Shown: piece by piece, positions 61,294 through 64,000 of the stretch
How the letters are laid out: each line of letters begins with the position of its first letter
Numbering within the stretch: position 1 is the stretch's first letter
From: Suilimivivens sp964393865
GTDB lineage: Bacteria > Bacillota > Clostridia > Lachnospirales > Lachnospiraceae
DNA: 64,000 nucleotides
Direction of reading: 5' to 3'
Assembly (NCBI GenBank): GCA_964393865.1
Contig: CAYMUW010000003.1
Location: 62,001 to 126,000 of the forward strand
Translations under genes and position numbers: made by a program
The notes under the pieces: model-generated
What the model saw: the letters and a program-made list of their open reading frames with translations, nothing else
The model's database searches: none
Told to the model about the DNA's origin: nothing

Positions 61294-62724
61294 GTGAACA
61301 AGAAAAGAATCTGTATATATGGAACGGGTGGAAATGGTATAAAGGTTTATCATGTTCTGAAAGACAAGTATGCGGTTGAAGGATTTATCGATAAAAGGGC
61401 ATCAGAAATCGGGCGAATCGAGGGAGAAGCTGTATGGTCATTAGAAGATTTTAATGTTGAAAAGGACTGCATAATTATTATTACGGTGAAGAATATTTTT
61501 CTCCATGATGAGATTGTAAGAGAACTGATTAAGCGAGGCTATCATTATTTCATTTTTAAAGCGGGAAATGTATTGAAAGGTAACACTTCTGAAAGAGAGA
61601 AAATAGTAGATGATCTGTATGAGACAATCGTCGAAAAGAAGTGTTTACCCAATATAATGGAAGTTCCAAAGACTGAGAGAATAGAATATAGATTTGATAA
61701 TAAATTGTTAATATGTAAGGGCGAGAGTGCAGTTAAGGCATGGTGTCCAATTGAGCTTTTATTTAATTATGAGAATTCAAATGATTATTCCGGTCTTAAT
61801 ATGCCACTATTTTTCCCTCTAATCGACTTGTTTCGTTTTTTCTTGGGACAATATGGAGCATCGGTGGATCAATGCAAGGATGCTGTAGGCAATTTCTTGT
61901 TATATGCTGGTGAGTGGTTATATAACAATGGCCGAGAAATGACGGAAACGCAGATGAACAGTTTTTTGGAGTCCAGGCGTTCGATTTTTGAACAAATGCA
62001 AAAAATGGTCGAGGTAGATATAGATTTCTTCAAACGTAATTGTGTAAATGTGGTTTATAAAGGAAAGAAATTTTTTATGGTATCTAGTGGTCGAAATAGG
62101 GTATGCTTTTTGATTGCGAAAGGATTTAAGTATGTGCCTGTTGAAATGAGTTATGATGATTATGAAAAATGGTGTGATATGGAATATGTAAAAGAAGTTG
62201 AGCGAGAAATCAATGATAAGGACATTAATACATTTTTTGCTTTGCATACGAATCCGTATTTAGCGGATTTTAGGACTGAGTTCAATGACTATCAGAGGCT
62301 CTTTTTAATTCCGGCTGCAACGTATATATATAAAAAAGTATTTTCAGAAAATGTGATTAATTTAAAAGGAAAAATTCAACGGTTTGACTATATGAAGGCA
62401 TTATGTCAGATTAGGGAATCTGTCTTCAGGGTTTTGGCTAATGATGGTAACATTGCTAATGAGTATTTTGAAAGTATTGAATTCAGTATAGCTGCTTGTA
62501 CCAGCGATGCAAAATATTTGCTTGTGAATAGTGTAAATATTGAGAACGAAGAACAAACATACAAAGAGATATCAAATTTTGAGGGCGAGATAGCTTTTTG
62601 TATGGAATATGAAAATGGTGAAGTAGACAAGATTCTGGATGGAAAAAATTTCAGGTTGGAGAGCATATTGTTTCGATCATATTATAGAAATCGTATGATT
62701 TATGGTGCAATATATAAAAGGTAA
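61294..62724 (+). CDS. Rossmann-type domain + ParB-like domain protein, paralogue of the preceding gene
   Basis: About 476 residues, the same length as the gene before it. Residues 4-90: small Rossmann domain (RICIYGTGGNGIKVYHVL; GFIDKRASEIGRIEG). Residues 255-295: ParB-like motif FMVSSGRNRVCFLIAKG and YVPVEMSYDDYEKW. A middle region (170-245) is helical, and the C-terminal 180 residues have no clear motif; a methyltransferase-like fold is possible only by analogy. GTG start with GAGG nine bases upstream. Function unknown; it probably acts with the other module-bearing proteins of the block. Confidence 0.68.
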   Translation: MNKKRICIYGTGGNGIKVYHVLKDKYAVEGFIDKRASEIGRIEGEAVWSLEDFNVEKDCIIIITVKNIFLHDEIVRELIKRGYHYFIFKAGNVLKGNTSEREKIVDDLYETIVEKKCLPNIMEVPKTERIEYRFDNKLLICKGESAVKAWCPIELLFNYENSNDYSGLNMPLFFPLIDLFRFFLGQYGASVDQCKDAVGNFLLYAGEWLYNNGREMTETQMNSFLESRRSIFEQMQKMVEVDIDFFKRNCVNVVYKGKKFFMVSSGRNRVCFLIAKGFKYVPVEMSYDDYEKWCDMEYVKEVEREINDKDINTFFALHTNPYLADFRTEFNDYQRLFLIPAATYIYKKVFSENVINLKGKIQRFDYMKALCQIRESVFRVLANDGNIANEYFESIEFSIAACTSDAKYLLVNSVNIENEEQTYKEISNFEGEIAFCMEYENGEVDKILDGKNFRLESILFRSYYRNRMIYGAIYKR

Positions 62725-62754
62725 AATGATCTGAATAAAATAGAAGGAATAATT

Positions 62755-63513
62755 ATGAAGAGAATTCTGATTTTTGGCGCATCGGATGTAGGTGCTCTTG
62801 CGAAGCGAAAACTATTAGAAGAAGGATATGAAGTGCTTGCTTTTGCCGATAACGACAAAAAGAAATGGGGGACAGAGTTTGAAGGATTGCAGGTTATAGC
62901 ACCAAGCGATATCGATGTTTTACAAGTTGATTATGTTGCAATAGGGTTATATAAGCATATCAGTTGTGTACGTGAGCAGCTTATTGCACTTGGAATAGAT
63001 GAGGGGCAAATTATTATCCCGGTGTCGCCGGATAAAAAGTTGTTTTATAATGAGAGATATACTGAGAAAAATACGGAGAAATCCAAGTATGAAAGGTATA
63101 GCATTGGGGATTTTGCATTGATGGAGAGGGAGAAGCCATCGATAAGTGATAATTCTATTTTGCAAATGAGAATAGAGGATCTAAAGAGAAATCTTTTGAA
63201 TAACAACATCCCTTTTGAGGAAGTGTGTGTGTGTGGTGGAGCTGTATATGAGGCATATGGCAAGAGGGAATCTAATATACGGGATGACCTTGATATTATT
63301 ATGACTGACAGATTCCGTAAACTCTATGGCAAAGAATTGATAATTGTTTCGGATGAGGTAGAGGTACATAAGCAAAACAATTACAGATTAGATGCGGGCG
63401 GTGAAGTAATTGATGATGCCATAATATGGAATTCAAATTATCACATTATAATAGATGAGATTAAGTTTATTAGACTGGGAGTTATGGAAAAACTTGTCAC
63501 CAAGAAGGGTTAA
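62755..63513 (+). CDS. N-terminal Rossmann-type domain + nucleotidyltransferase-like domain
   Basis: About 252 residues. Residues 3-95: small Rossmann domain (ILIFGASDVGALAKRKLL; AFADNDKKKWGTEFEG). Residues 155-252: CVCGGAVYEAYGKRES followed by DDLDIIMTD, the G-G-A...D-x-D pattern of polymerase-beta-like nucleotidyltransferases, and a late VIDDAIIWNSNYHIII. It may transfer a nucleotide or be a non-catalytic relative. Fifth protein in a row of this block with the same N-terminal domain (two Dlt-like genes intervene). AGAAGGAA precedes the ATG. Confidence 0.68.
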   Translation: MKRILIFGASDVGALAKRKLLEEGYEVLAFADNDKKKWGTEFEGLQVIAPSDIDVLQVDYVAIGLYKHISCVREQLIALGIDEGQIIIPVSPDKKLFYNERYTEKNTEKSKYERYSIGDFALMEREKPSISDNSILQMRIEDLKRNLLNNNIPFEEVCVCGGAVYEAYGKRESNIRDDLDIIMTDRFRKLYGKELIIVSDEVEVHKQNNYRLDAGGEVIDDAIIWNSNYHIIIDEIKFIRLGVMEKLVTKKG

Positions 63514-63561
63514 TGTTTTACAAAGAGATTGAGACAGAAAACAAAAAGGAAGTTAATTATT

Positions 63562-64000
63562 ATGGAAAATAGGAGCCTGCTGGAGAGGATATTGATGAAA
63601 ATTGGACGCTTGTTTATCTGGAGTCCGGATGTGCGGAATGAATTGTGGAAAATCTGGTGTATTATCACAAGGAAGAAAGCCCATGAAATAAAGAAGGATG
63701 TACAAAAATATAAAGAAGATATAAGCGCATATAAGCGCTTAAATTCAAGAAAAAACTTTGACTATAACGAGGAATATGCGCATCCATGCCTATTTGAATG
63801 GAGGGGGCAGGCTGGATACCCAGGATCGTACTTTTGGCAGGATTTGTGGGGAGCCATGAAGATTCAAGAGCGTATGCCGGAGGAGCATTTTGACATAGGT
63901 TCAAGAATAGATGGTTTTATTTCACATTTAATGTTGCTAAAAACTGTGAAGATTACGTTAATTGACATTAGACCATTGGATAAGGAAATACCGGGAGTGA
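63562..64000 (+). CDS. DUF268 family protein, 3'-partial
   Basis: The frame is open from ATG 63562 to the right edge (146 codons). Seen: basic N-terminal region, FEWRGQAGYPGSYFWQDLWG, EEHFDIGSRIDGFISHLML and ITLIDIRPLDKEIPGV. The H-x-D-I/V-G-S-R-I-D-G-F block followed by I-D-I-R-P-L is the DUF268 signature, a SAM-methyltransferase-like family in glycan clusters. An AAGGAAG box lies about 10 bases before the start. Continues outside the window. Confidence 0.78.
   Translation, partial: MENRSLLERILMKIGRLFIWSPDVRNELWKIWCIITRKKAHEIKKDVQKYKEDISAYKRLNSRKNFDYNEEYAHPCLFEWRGQAGYPGSYFWQDLWGAMKIQERMPEEHFDIGSRIDGFISHLMLLKTVKITLIDIRPLDKEIPGV

Noticed and set aside
1..64000. Mobile elements, integrase sites or phage genes
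   Set aside because: No transposase, integrase or flanking duplicated ends could be recognised on either strand, despite the mosaic composition.

Overview
The window is a continuous run of surface-polysaccharide genes, all on the + strand, packed head to tail with short gaps and many ATGA-type stop/start overlaps. Low to moderate GC, strong GGAGG-type ribosome binding sites, frequent TTG/GTG starts and the gene families present (DUF4956/VTC/CotH, DUF2304, PglK-like ABC flippases, CDP-/CMP-type surface sugar genes) point to a low-GC Firmicute of the class Clostridia, most likely a Lachnospiraceae-type gut bacterium. No genus can be fixed from the sequence. No rRNA, tRNA, CRISPR array, transposase or phage gene was seen.

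Layout. (1) 1-8.1 kb: a classical polysaccharide start: priming polyprenyl-phosphate sugar transferase (5' end outside the window), two GT2 enzymes, a pyruvyl transferase-like protein, a Wzx-type flippase, a GH88/GH105-like hydrolase and a GT11 fucosyltransferase-like protein. (2) 8.1-21.2 kb: a secreted CotH-like protein with LTD and chitobiase-type domains, GT4 enzymes, a GINT1-like protein, an ABC exporter/flippase, two tandem Wzy-like membrane proteins and a GT26-GT4 fusion; the block ends in a perfect 13-bp inverted repeat. (3) 21.2-31.4 kb: three large GT-C-like membrane proteins, an asparagine-synthase-like amidotransferase, a DPM1-like GT2 with its DUF2304 partner, and a GT4. (4) 31.4-34.6 kb: a CotH / VTC-domain / DUF4956 trio. 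(5) 34.7-39.4 kb: GT2, GT4, DUF6056-like membrane protein, GT-B. (6) 39.4-47.7 kb: a metabolic block with class IV aminotransferase, HpcH/HpaI aldolase, PLP decarboxylase, GT2, a GT-B with sialyltransferase-like HP and SS motifs, CMP-sugar synthetase, HMGL-type aldolase fusion and KdsC-like phosphatase; this looks like a route to a CMP-activated keto-acid sugar without a NeuB/KdsA synthase. (7) 47.7-54.6 kb: fucosyltransferase-fold protein, CatB-like acetyltransferase, GT2s and a second PglK-like ABC transporter preceded by a translationally coupled 25-codon ORF. (8) 54.6-64 kb: a radical SAM/SPASM enzyme, then a very AT-rich accessory locus: a DltA-like adenylating enzyme and a DltC-like carrier protein embedded among five proteins that share the same N-terminal Rossmann-type domain but carry different C-terminal domains (SGNH-like, FkbM-like, two ParB-like/methyltransferase-like, nucleotidyltransferase-like). 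A DUF268 gene runs off the right edge.

How it works together (inference): the priming transferase loads the first sugar-phosphate on the lipid carrier, GT2/GT4/GT11/GT26 enzymes extend it, Wzx and/or the two ABC proteins flip lipid-linked glycans, Wzy-like proteins polymerise, and the DPM1-like/DUF2304/GT-C group adds side groups outside the membrane. The last block probably adds a carrier-protein-bound acyl or aminoacyl group and methyl groups. Three flippase candidates and two polymerase candidates suggest more than one glycan is made here. The two places most likely to hold undescribed biochemistry are the CMP-keto-acid block (39.4-47.7 kb) and the Rossmann-module/Dlt-like block (55.7-64 kb).
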